Shown here: piece by piece, positions 4,627-5,026 of the stretch
Layout: each line of letters begins with the position of its first letter
Numbering within the stretch: position 1 is the first letter of the stretch
NCBI GenBank assembly: GCA_029261375.1
Contig: JAJDBL010000203.1
Location: 1-5,026 of the forward strand
DNA length: 5,026 nt
DNA from: Nitrospirales bacterium
GTDB taxonomy: Bacteria; Nitrospirota; Nitrospiria; Nitrospirales; UBA2166
Direction of reading: 5' to 3'
The notes under the pieces: model-generated
The model's input: the letters and a program-made list of their open reading frames with translations, nothing else
Database searches by the model: none
What the model was told of the DNA's origin: nothing
Translations under genes and position numbers: made by a program

Positions 4627-5026
4627 TCACTCTCCCCGCAACAGAAACAGCGGAAGGGGCTCAATCCTAAATACCAACGCATTCAGGCTTGTGGGAAACG
4701 TCAGAAGATGCGCATTGTATCCCCGCACCGCGTGGTTGTAGTCGAAACGTGCACTGTCAATTCGGCTCGCGAGCACATTGAGGTCTTCCGTCATCCCACC
4801 GAGCGTCGGATGCGCATTGAGGCGCTTGCTGTTGTACATAAGCACCGGCAAACTCACGCGTGGCAGTTCAGACTGGTTATACGCTTCAATGTGCATTGTT
4901 CGAGTTGTCGCCCCTTCCATCATCACCTGCGCGTAAGCGAGTTCATTGATGATCGCCGTTTCGAAGGGCACCTCTTTCTTGACGATGGCCCGAATGGCTG
5001 ACAGTCCCTCTGTCCGTTCTCGAGAC
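4627..5026 (-). CDS. lemA: LemA family protein, C-terminal part (truncated by window end)
   Basis: About 132 codons are visible on the minus strand; the frame stays open to the window edge, so the start is outside. The C-terminus carries the LemA pattern: LNAHPTLGGMTEDLNVLASR corresponds to the family's YPDLKANENF..LQEEL segment, IDSARFDYNHAVRGYNAHLL to its TE-x-RI..AR..YN-x-AV-x-YN helix, and FPTSLNALVFRIEPLPLF to FP-x-N-x-x-A-x-x-FGF-x-x-x-x-F. LemA proteins have an N-terminal membrane anchor and a long helical bundle; their biochemical role is not settled. This copy is divergent: the usual Asn-Glu-Asn is missing, replaced by Leu-Gly-Gly, and the visible upstream half resembles LemA only weakly. 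The GTG at 4971 is internal and not the real start, as coding continues upstream. It converges on the repeat region. Confidence 0.72.
   Translation of the reverse strand, partial: SRERTEGLSAIRAIVKKEVPFETAIINELAYAQVMMEGATTRTMHIEAYNQSELPRVSLPVLMYNSKRLNAHPTLGGMTEDLNVLASRIDSARFDYNHAVRGYNAHLLTFPTSLNALVFRIEPLPLFLLRGE

Overview
The window is about 5 kb of moderately GC-rich bacterial DNA with densely packed genes. It holds eight protein-coding genes, two of them cut by the window ends, and a repeat-rich stretch near the right end. The gene set (DUF302, an HTH/metallo-beta-lactamase fusion, a bacterial site-2-protease-like M50 peptidase, an inositol monophosphatase, a DsrE2-like protein, a TusA-like protein and a LemA-like protein) looks like an environmental Gram-negative chemolithotroph or anaerobe with sulfur-relay proteins. 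A Nitrospira-like or deltaproteobacterial host would fit, but this is an impression from gene content. No rRNA or other taxonomic marker is present.

Layout from left to right. The 5' half of a DUF302 gene runs leftward off the window (minus, 1-208). After a divergent intergenic gap of about 200 bp come two tightly packed plus-strand genes: an XRE-type HTH fused to a metallo-beta-lactamase hydrolase (408-1259) and, one base after its stop, a multi-pass M50 peptidase (1261-2178). A convergent inositol-monophosphatase gene (minus, 2186-2974) ends 7 bp from the peptidase gene. A small gene of unknown function follows on the plus strand (3015-3344). Its stop codon lies inside a TATAAT box that may serve the next gene, a DsrE2-like sulfur-transfer protein (3411-3950). 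Next come a 121-bp gap with a dRS3-like palindromic repeat and a TusA-like sulfur carrier gene (4072-4329). Right after the TusA stop is a perfect tandem array of ten 7-bp units. About 60 bp further on is a degenerate dispersed repeat with inverted ends. The window closes with the 3' part of a LemA-like gene read leftward (minus, 4627-5026).

Functional reading. DsrE2 and TusA proteins carry persulfide sulfur in sulfur oxidation or thiolation relays and are often encoded side by side. DUF302 and YcbL/ETHE1-like metallo-beta-lactamase proteins also recur near sulfur-handling genes, so the window may hold part of a sulfur or persulfide trafficking neighbourhood. The HTH-hydrolase fusion is the most unusual protein architecture and could link a metal-dependent thioester or persulfide hydrolase to DNA binding. 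SuhB-like phosphatase, M50 peptidase and LemA look like housekeeping or envelope genes. No complete new multi-gene system is demonstrated by this window alone.
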